In this document: in pieces, positions 35,058 to 44,970 of the stretch
Numbering within the stretch: the first letter of the stretch is position 1
Layout: the number at the start of each line of letters is the position of its first letter
The notes under the pieces: model-generated
The model's input: only the letters and a program-made list of their open reading frames with translations
Told to the model about the DNA's origin: nothing
Databases searched by the model: none
Source: Paucibacter sp. Y2R2-4
Lineage (GTDB): Bacteria > Pseudomonadota > Gammaproteobacteria > Burkholderiales > Burkholderiaceae_C
NCBI RefSeq assembly: GCF_025717535.1
Contig: NZ_JAJIRO010000002.1
Coordinates: 124,001 to 188,000 of the forward strand
Direction of reading: 5' to 3'
Length of the DNA stretch: 64,000 bases
Translations under genes and position numbers: made by a program

Positions 35058-37868
35058 TCAAGGCTTGTCTTTGAAGTCCCCCGCCGTCGAAATCACAAAG
35101 CCATCGCGCCGCACATAGCGCTTCCAAGCAGCGTTGACCTGCTCCAAGGTGGCGGCCTGGATGGCAGCGTCGCGTTGGGCGACATAGGCCCAGTCCTTGC
35201 TGCGATCGGCCAGCAGATTCAAGGTGCCGGCCAGCTGAGCTTCGCTGGCTCGCGACTGCAGTCGAGATTCGGCAATGTCCTTCTTGGCGCGCGCCAACTC
35301 GGCCTCGCTGATGCCGCCCTCTTCCATCAGGCGCAACTCGTCTTGCACCAGGCTCAGCACCGCCTCGCGGTTCTGCGGCGCGAAGCTGCCGCCGATGGAC
35401 AGGCCCGCATCATTGCCCCAATAAGGCGCCGACAGCTGGGCGCCAATGCCATAGCTCAGACCCGCTTGCTGACGCACACGCGTTGACAAGCGGCTTTCCA
35501 TCGCCCCACCCCCAAACACATGGGTGGCAAGCATCAAGGGCACAAAGTCAGCATCGGCCTCGCTGAGCTTGAAGGACTGCGCCATCGCCAGCACGGCATT
35601 GGCCTTGTCTTTGGCGCTCACATCAAAGCGCGCTGCGGGCACCGCCACATAGTCTTGCAGCTGCCGTTTGAAGCGCGGCGCGGCCGGCTTTTTCCAATTG
35701 CCAAAGCCTTGCTCAAGCGCCGCTTCCAGGCCCTGAGGAATGGCACCCACCACGGCCACCTGCACCTCATTGGCCGACCAATAGTCGGCGTGGAAGCTGC
35801 GCACATCGGCCAACTGCACCGATTGCAGATGCGCCAGGCGCTCGTCCAAACTCATCACATAGTCGGGATGCCCCAGGCTGACGCCGCGGGCGCGGTTGCT
35901 GTGCCCGCGGGTGGCTTCGCTCATCAGCACGCCCAGGTCCTGGCGCGACGATTGCAAGCCCGCCAGCTTGGCCTGCTTGTCGCGATTGAAGGCCTCTTCC
36001 GGCAAGAGCGGCTGCTTCATCAAATCCGCAGCCAGCTTCAAGACCTCCAACAAGCTGTCTTGTTCAGCCTGGATGTGCAGCGTGGCGCCCTGGTCGCCGC
36101 TGGCGATGGAGAGCCCGGCCTTCAAGCGAATCAAGGCGTCTTGCAGAGCCTGCTTGCTCAGGCTGGGGCTGCCTTCCATCATCAACTCACCCACCCAGCC
36201 GGTGCCACGGCGTGCGAAGGTGGCATCGCGCTCACCCCAGTGCAGTTGCATCTGCAACTGCACCGCATTGCCACGGGTGCGCTTATTCAAGGTCTGCAAG
36301 GCGATACCGCTGGGCAGCAGCTTGCGCTGCGTGCGCTCTTGCAAATGCGCCGGCGTGGGATCGAAGCGCTCACCCTCCTCCACCTTGGGCGGGCCTTTCA
36401 ACTGGGCCAAGCGCTCATCCAAGGCGGGCGTGGCGGGAATCTCCACCCGCGTCACCACCTCGGCCGGCAAGTAGCGACCCAAGGTTCGGTTGGCCGGCTG
36501 CAAATAGGCTTTACGCACCCGTTCGACATCGGCCAAGGTGACACGCGGCAGGTCTTCCATCAGTTGGAACAGCAAGCGCCAGTCCCCGGCTCCGAGCAGA
36601 TTGGAGATTTGCTGAATCAGGCCTTCCGGGTTCTTCATCTGCTCCCGGTAAGAGTTCAGCGCCACATCGCGCACCCGCTGCATCTCGGCCTCTTCGAAGG
36701 GCTTACCAGCGCGCCCTTCCACCAGGTCGAGCAAGAGTTTTTCAACCTTGTCGACATCAGCCGGCGTTGGCGGAATCGCCATGGCGGTGATGCCGCCCGG
36801 CGCTTGCCCCCCCAAACCGCCCAAGGCGGCATGCAGAGCGATCTTGGTCTCGACCAATTCCTTGTAAAGCTGGCCGCTGGGCGGCATGGACATCAACAAG
36901 CCCAAGACCAGCAAGGGCGCGGAGTCAGCATGCGCAATCGCGGGCACATGGTAGTAGGCCAGCAAGGCCGGCTGGCCACCCACACGCCGCACCACCACCG
37001 TGCGCTCGCCGTCTTGCGCCGGCTCTTGCGTATAGGTTTGCGGCAGCGCTTCCACCGGCTTCTTCAAGCCCGCAAAGTGGCGCGTGATTTGGGCGAGCGT
37101 GGTGGCCTTGTCAAAACGGCCGGCTACCAGCAAGGTGGCGTTATCGGGCCGGTAGTGGCGCTTGTAGAAGGCTTGCAGCCGCTCGATCGGCACATTCTCG
37201 ATATCGCTCTTGGGGCCGATGGTGGCGTTGCCATAGGGGTGCCAGTCATAGGCCACGGCTTGCACGCGCTTGTAGAGCACCGAGAACGGTGCCGTCTCGC
37301 CGCGCTCAAACTCATTGCGGACCACGCTCATTTCCTTGTCCAGATCGGACTTGGCGATGAAGCTATGGACCATGCGGTCAGCCTCCAGCGCCAGCGCGAA
37401 ATCCAGGGTTTCGGGGCTGGCGTTGAAACTGCTGAAGTAATTGGTTCGGTCCATGGTGGTGGTGCCGTTGTAGCGAATGCCCTTGGCAGCGAAAGCGCCG
37501 GGAATGTCGCGGTGGGTCGGCGTGCCTTTGAACACCAAGTGCTCCAGCAAATGCGCCATGCCATATTCGCCCTGAGACTCATGCCGGCTGCCCACCCGGT
37601 AAGTGATGTTCACCGTGGTGGTGCTTTGCGACTCATCGGGGAAGAGCAAGATCTGCAGTCCATTGGGCAGGCGGTACTCCTCGATGCCGCCGAGTTCACG
37701 TACAAACTCAGGCTTGGCCGCTGGCGCCGTGATGGCGGCGACTTGGGCTGTGGATGAAGCCTGCGCGGGCTTGCGCTCTTTGGCCAGGGCCGGACTGGCT
37801 TGCGCAGAAGCGAAGGCCAAGAACAAGGTCAGGCTCAGACTAGAAAGTTGAGAGGGACGAAGCAACAT
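35058..37868 (-). CDS. M16 family zinc metallopeptidase, two-unit, exported
   Basis: A 936-residue protein with a signal peptide (about 1-25, ending near SAQA). It contains two M16 pairs: the first has the inverted zinc motif HLLEH (MAHLLEHLVFKGTP) with the downstream Glu in the NEFERGE region (about 70 residues later), so it is catalytic. The second half (from about residue 490) resembles an inactive M16 unit without HxxEH. The architecture matches periplasmic pitrilysin/PqqL-like peptidases. The ATG at 37868 begins the signal peptide; upstream codons to 37943 are rejected. Confidence 0.92.
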   Translation of the reverse strand: MLLRPSQLSSLSLTLFLAFASAQASPALAKERKPAQASSTAQVAAITAPAAKPEFVRELGGIEEYRLPNGLQILLFPDESQSTTTVNITYRVGSRHESQGEYGMAHLLEHLVFKGTPTHRDIPGAFAAKGIRYNGTTTMDRTNYFSSFNASPETLDFALALEADRMVHSFIAKSDLDKEMSVVRNEFERGETAPFSVLYKRVQAVAYDWHPYGNATIGPKSDIENVPIERLQAFYKRHYRPDNATLLVAGRFDKATTLAQITRHFAGLKKPVEALPQTYTQEPAQDGERTVVVRRVGGQPALLAYYHVPAIAHADSAPLLVLGLLMSMPPSGQLYKELVETKIALHAALGGLGGQAPGGITAMAIPPTPADVDKVEKLLLDLVEGRAGKPFEEAEMQRVRDVALNSYREQMKNPEGLIQQISNLLGAGDWRLLFQLMEDLPRVTLADVERVRKAYLQPANRTLGRYLPAEVVTRVEIPATPALDERLAQLKGPPKVEEGERFDPTPAHLQERTQRKLLPSGIALQTLNKRTRGNAVQLQMQLHWGERDATFARRGTGWVGELMMEGSPSLSKQALQDALIRLKAGLSIASGDQGATLHIQAEQDSLLEVLKLAADLMKQPLLPEEAFNRDKQAKLAGLQSSRQDLGVLMSEATRGHSNRARGVSLGHPDYVMSLDERLAHLQSVQLADVRSFHADYWSANEVQVAVVGAIPQGLEAALEQGFGNWKKPAAPRFKRQLQDYVAVPAARFDVSAKDKANAVLAMAQSFKLSEADADFVPLMLATHVFGGGAMESRLSTRVRQQAGLSYGIGAQLSAPYWGNDAGLSIGGSFAPQNREAVLSLVQDELRLMEEGGISEAELARAKKDIAESRLQSRASEAQLAGTLNLLADRSKDWAYVAQRDAAIQAATLEQVNAAWKRYVRRDGFVISTAGDFKDKP

Positions 37869-38016
37869 CGCGATACAAACTCCAGGTTCGACATCAAGCG
37901 CAGCCCCTCCAACACACGAGAGACGGGCCTGCGAGAACGGCATTCTGAGGCCTGTACCCGCGTCCGAATCTAGGCTTGGTATTTATTGCCAAGCTTGCGC
38001 TGACAATAGATGCTCT

Positions 38017-38865
38017 ATGAAAACACCGAAACGCCTGCAGTCCCTGCTCGAAGAAGGCTTGATCGACGCTGTCTCCCGCCAATTGATGAGCGGCAAAGAG
38101 GCCCAAGTCTTTGTGGTTCAGTGCGGCGACGAGACCCGCTGTGCCAAGGTCTATAAAGAAGCCACCCAACGCAGCTTCCGGCAGGCGGTGGACTACACCG
38201 AGAACCGCAAGGTCAAAAACAGCCGTGAGGCGCGCGCCATGGCCAAGGGCAGCAAGTTCGGCCGCGAGAAGCAGGAAGAAGCCTGGCAAAGCGCCGAGGT
38301 CGATGCGCTATACCGCTTGGCTGCGGCCGGCGTGCGCGTGCCCAAGCCCTTTAACTTCTTCGAAGGCGTGCTCTTGATGGAGTTGGTGGTGGATGCGGAG
38401 GGCAGCGCGGCGCCGCGCCTGAACGATGTGCAGTTCAAGCCCGAAACCGCGCGCTTGCATCATGCCACCCTGGTGCGCGAGGTGGTGCGCATGCTGTGCG
38501 CCGGCATCGTGCATGGCGACTTGTCAGAGTTCAACATCCTCTTGGCCGCCGATGGGCCGGTCATCATTGACCTGCCCCAAGCGGTGGACGCGGCGGGCAA
38601 CAACCACGCCAAGCGCATGCTGCTGCGCGATGTAGAGAACCTGCGCAACTTCTTCGGCCAGTTTGCGCCCGACTTGCTGCAGAGCGACTACGGCCACGAG
38701 ATCTGGGCGCTGTTTGAGCGCGGCGGGCTGACACCCGAAGCGCCTTTGACCGGCCGCTTTGTGCACAAGGCGCGGCCGGTGGATCTGCGCGGCGTGATGC
38801 GGGAGATTGACGATGCCCGCGACGAAGACGCCGCAAGGCGGCTGCGCATGACACAGCCCCGCTGA
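38017..38865 (+). CDS. RIO-like serine protein kinase
   Basis: A 282-residue protein of the bacterial RIO1-like kinase group (PA4780 type). The nucleotide-binding Lys lies in RCAKVYKEATQRSFRQA, the catalytic loop is VHGDLSEFNILL and the metal-binding loop is IIDLPQAVD, all characteristic of RIO kinases. The flexible loop between them has the expected EARAMAKGSKFGREKQEEAWQ segment. The bacterial substrate is unknown. An inverted repeat GCTTGG/CCAAGC (37974-37994) lies 22 bp upstream of the start. Confidence 0.92.
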   Translation: MKTPKRLQSLLEEGLIDAVSRQLMSGKEAQVFVVQCGDETRCAKVYKEATQRSFRQAVDYTENRKVKNSREARAMAKGSKFGREKQEEAWQSAEVDALYRLAAAGVRVPKPFNFFEGVLLMELVVDAEGSAAPRLNDVQFKPETARLHHATLVREVVRMLCAGIVHGDLSEFNILLAADGPVIIDLPQAVDAAGNNHAKRMLLRDVENLRNFFGQFAPDLLQSDYGHEIWALFERGGLTPEAPLTGRFVHKARPVDLRGVMREIDDARDEDAARRLRMTQPR

Positions 38866-38892
38866 GCCTTTCAGCGAAAGGTCAGTGGCAAA

Positions 38893-39150
38893 TCAACGGT
38901 AGAAGGCTTCCACCCGGCCCTTGAGCTTGAGCATCATAGGGTTGCCCTTGCGGTCCTTGGCCTTGCCTGCAGGCACCTTGACCCAGCCTTCGCTGATGCA
39001 GTACTCGGCCACATCGAAGCGCTCGATGTCATTGAAACGGATGCCGATGTCATGCTCAAACACCGCAGTGTCATGGAAGGGGCTGCGCGGGTCGATGGAC
39101 AGACGATCAGGAATGGCAGGGCGGTCTGCGGTGCTTGCTACTTCGCTCAT
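38893..39150 (-). CDS. DUF3297 family small protein
   Basis: An 85-residue protein matching DUF3297: PDRLSIDPRSPFHDTAVFEHDIGIRFN, then YCISEGWVKVPAGKAKDRKGNPMMLKLKGRVEAFY. The family is widespread in Proteobacteria with no established function; the basic C-terminal part could contact nucleic acid, but this is a guess. It converges on the RIO kinase gene. Confidence 0.88.
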   Translation of the reverse strand: MSEVASTADRPAIPDRLSIDPRSPFHDTAVFEHDIGIRFNDIERFDVAEYCISEGWVKVPAGKAKDRKGNPMMLKLKGRVEAFYR

Positions 39151-39265
39151 GGCGGGGACTTTCTTCTTTTGAAGTGGATTCAGAGACCCACGATTTTCCA
39201 GGATTTATGGACGCTCCACCGCCATCATCAGATTCTTCTTCCGCAAAGGCCTAGACTTGCGCCGG

Positions 39266-40324
39266 CTAACGGAACATTTGCGCGGCAAAAGGTCCGTTCG
39301 GCCCCAAGCACTGCCCCACCATGCTGGCGTGGTCGGCGGCCAGCTGCATATTGCAGTTGGCAGAAATCGGGGCCTGGCCGGCGACTTGAAACGTCATGGC
39401 AATGCGCAAGAGTGTGCCGTCGAGTTCACCGCGTCCGCCGCCAAAAGGCTGACCATTCACTTCGGCACTGAGTTGGATCTGCCGGCCGCTCTGCTGCAGC
39501 TGATAAATCTCGCCGCTCAAAGACCGCCACATGCCGGCCAGATTGGGCAAGGCCGGCGCGGTTTTTGCCGCCTCCTCTTGCTGCAGCGTTTGCGCCAACT
39601 GCGGAGAGACTTGCTGCACCACAGGCCGCGCAACACCGGGTTCTTGCTGCTGTGTGGCGGCGCCGGCTTGCGCCTGTGTGTCCTCTGTCGCCTTATTGCC
39701 CTCGACCAACAAGCTCAGCACGATAAGCCCAAACACGCCCAGCCCCATCCCCACCCACAGTTGTTTGCGCCCTGATTTGGGCGGCATCGGCGCCGGCTCA
39801 GGTTTTTCGGCCTTGTCCGCTGAGCTTGGCTTCAAGTGCAAACCGGGCACGCGCTCCAGCGTCTCGATCAAGCGCTGCAAATCGCCGCGCCAGCGCGCGT
39901 CGGCCAAATCCATGCTTTGGCGACGCACCAGGGGCTTCAAGTCCTCCGGCAAATCACTAGCATCGGGCAAAGGCGTGCCTTCAATCAGCACCGGCACCAC
40001 CCGCACATTTCGGCGCAAAGCAGTGGCGATCTCCTGCCGAATCCAGTCCTCGGGCAAGTCCAAACGCCGCTGACCCTGGGCGTTTTGTATCGTCAACCAG
40101 TTGGGGCCAATCAACACCAACATCACCGAGCAAGAGGCCAGTGCCGTGTCGAGTGACTGGGTGAAGTCCAAGCCCAGGCTGATGCCCTCGATGTCGCGAA
40201 AAATACTGTCCGAACCGAAGGCTTGGGCCAGGTCATCGGCCAAACGACCGGCGACATGGCGCGAGTCGTCGCGTCGGTAACTGATGAAAATACCTGCTGC
40301 CACTGCGCTTCCTTTCGCTGCCAT
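39266..40324 (-). CDS. TIR domain protein with a single transmembrane helix
   Basis: A 352-residue protein. Residues 10-160 are a TIR domain: box 1 FISYRRDDSRHVAGRLADDL, box 2-like FRDIEGISLG, and WIRQEIATAL, whose Glu98 matches the catalytic Glu of NAD-cleaving TIRs. A proline-rich linker leads to one helix (188-207), then a disordered Gln/Ala-rich stretch and a beta-rich C-terminal domain (about 255-352) likely in the periplasm. Bacterial TIR proteins act in antiphage defence or signalling; function here is unproven. No obvious partner gene adjoins it: the neighbours are DUF3297 and an MFS transporter. Confidence 0.85.
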   Translation of the reverse strand: MAAKGSAVAAGIFISYRRDDSRHVAGRLADDLAQAFGSDSIFRDIEGISLGLDFTQSLDTALASCSVMLVLIGPNWLTIQNAQGQRRLDLPEDWIRQEIATALRRNVRVVPVLIEGTPLPDASDLPEDLKPLVRRQSMDLADARWRGDLQRLIETLERVPGLHLKPSSADKAEKPEPAPMPPKSGRKQLWVGMGLGVFGLIVLSLLVEGNKATEDTQAQAGAATQQQEPGVARPVVQQVSPQLAQTLQQEEAAKTAPALPNLAGMWRSLSGEIYQLQQSGRQIQLSAEVNGQPFGGGRGELDGTLLRIAMTFQVAGQAPISANCNMQLAADHASMVGQCLGPNGPFAAQMFR

Positions 40325-40460
40325 GCCCAGTCCCGGGCTGATTGCTCAAGGACGTTCAGCCGCCATGCGAACGCCATCGGGACGTCATACGGACGCCACG
40401 CACTGTGCCACGTTCCCCGTGGCTGACAAGCACCTAAGGCGTGGGCCTTGGCCGCTGTGA

Positions 40461-41654
40461 TCAGGCCCGCGATTGCGCCAGGGCGCGCGCTGGCCATTGC
40501 GCCAGCAGCAGCAAGCCGGCCATCAGCCACATCGGGGCGGCCACCGCTGACACCGTGGCCAGCAAGCCAAAGCCGGCCGGCATGGCCACCGTGGCCGCGT
40601 TGGTGGCCATCATGCGCAGACCCAAGGCCTGGCCGTGCCGATCCGCTGGCGTGACCTGGTGCAACATGGCCAAGACCATGGGCTGTACCGAGCCCAAGGC
40701 CAAGCCCAGCAGGGCCGAACCCAGCATCAAGCCGGGCGTGCCGGGCAGCCAGGCATAAACGATCAGGGTCAAGGCCGCCATCAACATGGCCACGCGCAGC
40801 GCCTTCATTTCATCCAACTGCGTGGCCCAGCGGATGATGGCCAGGCGCACCACCGTGGCCGCCACCGCAAACGAAGCCAGCACCAAGCCAATGGCCGAAG
40901 CGCTCAGGCCCTTGGCGTGGCCGACCACCGGGACCACGAAGCTGTGCGCGTCCCAGGCCGCCGCCAAGACCACATTCAGCAGCAACAAAACCCGCAGCGC
41001 CGGGCTCTTCAGCAAGCCCCAGGCCGGCCGGCTGCGCTGGGCCGCGGTTTGCGGCGCCGGCGCATGACGTGGAATTCGTACGGCACAGGCCCAGGTCAAC
41101 AAGGGCAAGAAAACCGCCAGAGCAAACGCCGCCCGGAAACTCACATAGTCGATCAAGAGCCCTGCGGCCACTGGTGCCAAGGCATTCGAGAGTGCTGGGC
41201 CCAGGGCCATCCAACCGAAGACGCGTTTGAGTTCACTGGGCTCGTCCGCCATCATGCCGGCCTCGCGCTGCAAGGCCACCGCCGCCACGCTGAGAGCGCC
41301 GCCGCTGAGCAAGCAGCTCAGGCCTATGGTCCACAAACCTTGGCCGCCCAAGGCCACCACAGCCCCCGAGAGCGCCATCAAGACGCCGATACCCACCGGC
41401 CGGTGCATGCCGTATTTATCGGCTTGGCGACCCGCCCACATGGCCAAGAGCATGGGCGTGACGGCGAACAGGCTCAAAAGCACGCCAACCGTCCATTCGC
41501 CATGACCTTGATGCAGCACCCAGAGGCTGGCGGCCACGCGCGTCACCGCCATGCAGGCGTGCAGCGAGATCAGGGTGGCAATCAGCCAAGGAAAGGCGCG
41601 ACGCAGTTCTGCCGGGCTGGGCGCATTCGCTGTTGCAATCACCGGCGAAGTCAA
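40461..41654 (-). CDS. MFS transporter
   Basis: A 397-residue integral membrane protein with 12 predicted helices in two six-helix halves. The loop between helices 2 and 3 contains AGRQADKYGMHRPVG, the MFS signature. The start is a TTG that overlaps the stop of rmuC (TTGA, 41651-41654), so expression is coupled to rmuC. The substrate is unknown; drug efflux is common among similar transporters but not shown here. Confidence 0.85.
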   Translation of the reverse strand: MTSPVIATANAPSPAELRRAFPWLIATLISLHACMAVTRVAASLWVLHQGHGEWTVGVLLSLFAVTPMLLAMWAGRQADKYGMHRPVGIGVLMALSGAVVALGGQGLWTIGLSCLLSGGALSVAAVALQREAGMMADEPSELKRVFGWMALGPALSNALAPVAAGLLIDYVSFRAAFALAVFLPLLTWACAVRIPRHAPAPQTAAQRSRPAWGLLKSPALRVLLLLNVVLAAAWDAHSFVVPVVGHAKGLSASAIGLVLASFAVAATVVRLAIIRWATQLDEMKALRVAMLMAALTLIVYAWLPGTPGLMLGSALLGLALGSVQPMVLAMLHQVTPADRHGQALGLRMMATNAATVAMPAGFGLLATVSAVAAPMWLMAGLLLLAQWPARALAQSRA

Positions 41655-43033
41655 AGCCGAGCCTCGCCGCGCGGCGCGCTGGCCTCAGCCGCTGCTTCAT
41701 CATCCCCCGCCATGCTTTCACTGCGGAGCTGCAACAACTCTTGTGCTGCGACTTCTGGCAGAGCCTCAACGCCCTTGAGCTTGCGTGACATGACACGGGT
41801 GCGGGTCTCGGCGGCGTCGATCGAGGCGCTGGCCTCATCGAGTTTTTTCTTGGTCTTGGCCAATACATCGCCGAACTTGCCAAACTCGGTCTTGACCGCG
41901 CCCAGCACCTCCCAGACCTCGGCCGAACGCTTCTCCAGTGCCAGCGTGCGAAAGCCCATCTGCAAGCTGGTCAGAGTGGCCAGCAAGGTGGTGGGGCCGA
42001 CAAGCATCACCTTGTGTTCGCGCTGCAAGGCCTCCAACAAACCCGGGCGGCGCAGCGCCTCGGCATAGAGGCCCTCGGTCGGCAAGAACAAAATCCCAAA
42101 ATCGGTGGTGTGCGGCGGTGCCACATATTTCTCTCGAATCGTCTTGGCCTCCAGTCGCAAACGCGCCTCGATGGCCTTGGCTGCCGTCTCCACGCCCGGC
42201 GCATCGGCACGCTCTTGCGCCTCCAGCAAGCGTTCATAGTCCTCGCGCGGGAACTTGGCATCGATAGGCAGCCACAGCGGCGCACCGTCCGATCTTTGCC
42301 CCGGCAGCTTGATGGCGAACTCGACGCGTTCGGCGCTGCCCGGAACGGTGGCCACATGGGTGGCATATTGCTCGGGGGTAAAGACCTGCTCCAGCAGACC
42401 TTGCAACTGCACCTCGCCAAAGACACCGCGTGTTTTCACATTCGTCAGCACCCGGCTGAGCGAACCCACATCGCGCGCCAAGCCTTGCATTTCGCCCAGA
42501 CCCTTGTGCACCTGTTCCAGACGCTCGGCCACTTGTTTGAAGCTCTCGCCCAGGCGCTGCTCCAGCGTGGCATGGAGCTTTTCGTCCACGGTGGCGCGCA
42601 TCTGCTCCAGCTTGGCTTCATTGCCTTGTTGAATCAGCCCCAGGCGCTGCTCGACCGTCTGCGCCAGCGCCTTCAGGCTTTCATTCAGGGCTTGGGTCTG
42701 GCGCTGCGCGGCGGCATCTTGCGCCTCGCGTGTGGCCAGGGCCTGCAAGGTCTGCGACTGGTTGTTGCTCTGCAAACCCTGGCTCAAGGCTTGCTGAAAG
42801 CGCGCCAGGCTTTGCTGAAGCTCCTGGCGGGTGGTGGCGGCGCTGCGGCTCAACTCGTCGCGCATTTCGCGTTCCAGGCGCTCCAGGCGCACGTTCGACT
42901 GCTGCGCCTGCTCGGCCAGCGCCGCCCAGGCCTCGCCGTCATTCTTGGCACTGGCTTGGCGCCATAGCAAGAGCAGCATGCCCACGATCACCAGAAGCAG
43001 GCTGCCAACAATCAAGGCTTCGACAAGAGTCAT
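41651..43033 (-). CDS. rmuC: DNA recombination protein RmuC
   Basis: A 460-residue protein with an N-terminal membrane anchor (about 6-24), a long coiled coil (about 30-190) and the RmuC domain, recognisable by VKTRGVFGEVQLQGLLEQVFTPEQY, LPIDAKFPREDYERLL and FLPTEGLYAEAL. RmuC limits inversion at short inverted repeats in E. coli and resembles nucleases of the restriction-endonuclease fold (the DAKFP motif). It is followed by the overlapping MFS gene. Confidence 0.93.
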   Translation of the reverse strand: MTLVEALIVGSLLLVIVGMLLLLWRQASAKNDGEAWAALAEQAQQSNVRLERLEREMRDELSRSAATTRQELQQSLARFQQALSQGLQSNNQSQTLQALATREAQDAAAQRQTQALNESLKALAQTVEQRLGLIQQGNEAKLEQMRATVDEKLHATLEQRLGESFKQVAERLEQVHKGLGEMQGLARDVGSLSRVLTNVKTRGVFGEVQLQGLLEQVFTPEQYATHVATVPGSAERVEFAIKLPGQRSDGAPLWLPIDAKFPREDYERLLEAQERADAPGVETAAKAIEARLRLEAKTIREKYVAPPHTTDFGILFLPTEGLYAEALRRPGLLEALQREHKVMLVGPTTLLATLTSLQMGFRTLALEKRSAEVWEVLGAVKTEFGKFGDVLAKTKKKLDEASASIDAAETRTRVMSRKLKGVEALPEVAAQELLQLRSESMAGDDEAAAEASAPRGEARL

Positions 43034-43238
43034 GCGCCGATTGTCTCAGCTGCGCCCAAGCGAACCTGCGCATAGGGGCGACTGGCGCAGCGTTCAAAAC
43101 GTCGGGTCGGTGTTTCATCCCATGGCGCTGCCTTCATCGCATTCCCTGATATCGAATCCAAACATCGGTATTAGACTGGTTTCAATACCAAAAAGAGCAA
43201 GATCGGGATCAGGCAGCGGCCAAGGGAGGCACATCAGC

Positions 43239-44813
43239 ATGGATCGACGAGAGTTTCTGCGTCTGAGTTCGAGCACGGCGCTAAGCGGAGCGCTGGCCAG
43301 CGGCTTGGTCGCCTGCGGCGGTGGTGGCGGAAGCACTGAAGCTCCGGCCCCGCCCCCCAATCCCATACCCCCCACTCCACCCGAGCCCAATGGGCCGGCC
43401 GAGTCCGAATGGACGGCGCTCAGCCAGCAGTTCAAAGGCGCTGTGGTGCGCAGCGCACATGCCGACTATGAGCGACTGCGTTTGCCGGCCAATGCACGCT
43501 ATGACGCCCTTCGCCCCCTGGCACTGCTGCGCTGTGCCAACAGCAGCGATGTGCAGGCCGGCCTCGAATTCGCGCGCCGCTTAAAACTGCCACTCGCAGC
43601 ACGAGGCGGCGGCCACAGCTATATCGGCAACTCCACAGGCAACGGCAGCTTGATCATCGACGTCGGTGCGATGAACCAAGTGAGTTTGCAGGGCGAAACC
43701 GCCGTGGTCGGCGCTGGCGCCACGCTGGCCGATGTCTACGGCGCGCTCTTGACCCAAGGCCGCGGCCTCCCCTCCGGCAGCTGCTTGAGCGTAGGCATTG
43801 CCGGCATCACCCAAGGCGGTGGCTTTGGTGTGCTGGACCGGGCTTATGGCCTGAGCTGCGATGTGCTGCGCGCGGCACGGCTGGTCACGGCCGATGGCCG
43901 CGAACTGCTTTGCGATGAGAGCCAAAACAGCGACTTGTTCTGGGCCCTGCGCGGCGGCGGTGGCGGCAACTTTGGCATCGTCACCGAGTTCAGCTTCCAG
44001 ACTCATGCAGTCCAGACCTTGACTCAGTTCTCCGCCGACTTCCAACTCAGCGATCTGGCCGCGATCTTGGCGGCCTGGACCGCCTGGCCCCAGACCATGC
44101 CCGATGCCATCTGGTCACAGCTGCTGCTGACGCCGCAAGGCACTTGCAGGGTCTGGGGTATTTGCGTTGGCAGCGAGGCGCTCTTGCAAGCGCCTTGGCA
44201 AGCGCTGCTGACCCGCATCGGCCGGCCACCGCTGGCGCCGCCTACCGTTCAAAATCGTCGTTATGAAGACGTCATGCTGGGCGACTGCGTCAGCTCCGCT
44301 TTGGCCTCATGCCACCTCCCCAGCCAGAACCCGGCCGGCCGCTTGGGGCGAGTCGCGATGGCGGCCAGCTCAGATTTCTTTGACAAGGCCCTGGACGCCA
44401 GCGCCGCCGCGGCCATGGCCGAGGTCTTGCGCAGCGCCATGGATGAGCGGCGTTCCAGCGGACGCAGTGGCAGCGTCATCATGAATCTGATGGGCGGCGC
44501 CATTGGCCGCATCGCCCACGACGCCACCGCCTTTGTGCACCGCCAAGCCCAGTTCAGCGCCCAGTACTACTGCGACCAGTTCCCGGGCAGCCCCGCCAGC
44601 AGCCTGACTGAGGCCGACACCTGGGCCCAAGGCATGCGCGAAAAAATGAATCCCTGGAGCAGCGGTCGGGCCTATCAGAACTATCTGAACGCCTCGCTGC
44701 CTAATCCCTTGCAAGCCCTTTACGGCAGCAATCTCGCTCGGCTACAAGCGATCAAGGCCAGTGTGGATCCGCAAGGGCTGTTCAAGCAAAGCTTGGGCTT
44801 GTTCAATGCTTGA
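43239..44813 (+). CDS. Tat-exported FAD-binding oxidoreductase (berberine-bridge type)
   Basis: A 524-residue flavoprotein. The N terminus DRREFLRLSSSTALSGALASGLVAC combines a twin-arginine motif with a lipobox (LVAC), then a Gly/Pro-rich spacer, so it is probably a Tat-exported lipoprotein. The FAD_binding_4 domain has RGGGHSY (His for 8-alpha linkage) and SGSCLSVGIAG (Cys for 6-S linkage), suggesting bicovalent FAD; the BBE domain is the C-terminal YQNYLNAS...LQAIKASVDPQGLF region. Substrates of homologues are sugars or alkaloid-like compounds; here unknown. An AAGGGAGG site precedes the ATG. GGTATT/AATACC (43167-43189) is an inverted repeat upstream. Confidence 0.88.
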   Translation: MDRREFLRLSSSTALSGALASGLVACGGGGGSTEAPAPPPNPIPPTPPEPNGPAESEWTALSQQFKGAVVRSAHADYERLRLPANARYDALRPLALLRCANSSDVQAGLEFARRLKLPLAARGGGHSYIGNSTGNGSLIIDVGAMNQVSLQGETAVVGAGATLADVYGALLTQGRGLPSGSCLSVGIAGITQGGGFGVLDRAYGLSCDVLRAARLVTADGRELLCDESQNSDLFWALRGGGGGNFGIVTEFSFQTHAVQTLTQFSADFQLSDLAAILAAWTAWPQTMPDAIWSQLLLTPQGTCRVWGICVGSEALLQAPWQALLTRIGRPPLAPPTVQNRRYEDVMLGDCVSSALASCHLPSQNPAGRLGRVAMAASSDFFDKALDASAAAAMAEVLRSAMDERRSSGRSGSVIMNLMGGAIGRIAHDATAFVHRQAQFSAQYYCDQFPGSPASSLTEADTWAQGMREKMNPWSSGRAYQNYLNASLPNPLQALYGSNLARLQAIKASVDPQGLFKQSLGLFNA

Positions 44814-44879
44814 GGCAGGCTTCCCGACTGCAGCCATGACAAACATTTGACTGGCGCCGAACTCTTTAGAGGGAAGGGA

Positions 44880-44906
44880 ATGCCTGCATCAGATTTGTGC
44901 AGGCAT
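44880..44906. promoter_or_regulatory. 9-bp inverted repeat upstream of the unknown Tat gene
   Basis: ATGCCTGCA and TGCAGGCAT around a 9-nt loop, with no T tract, 65 bp before the next gene start. It may be an operator or leader hairpin. Confidence 0.4.
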
Positions 44907-44970
44907 GGTCAACAATTCATCAAGGGCGACAAAGACGCCTGCCATGGTTCTAAGACAAGGGAGACACTGA

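Noticed and set aside
35520-37757. 745-codon open frame opposite the M16 peptidase
   Set aside because: Same kind of GC-driven shadow; Gln/His-rich translation without domains, while the minus strand has HLLEH and a signal peptide.
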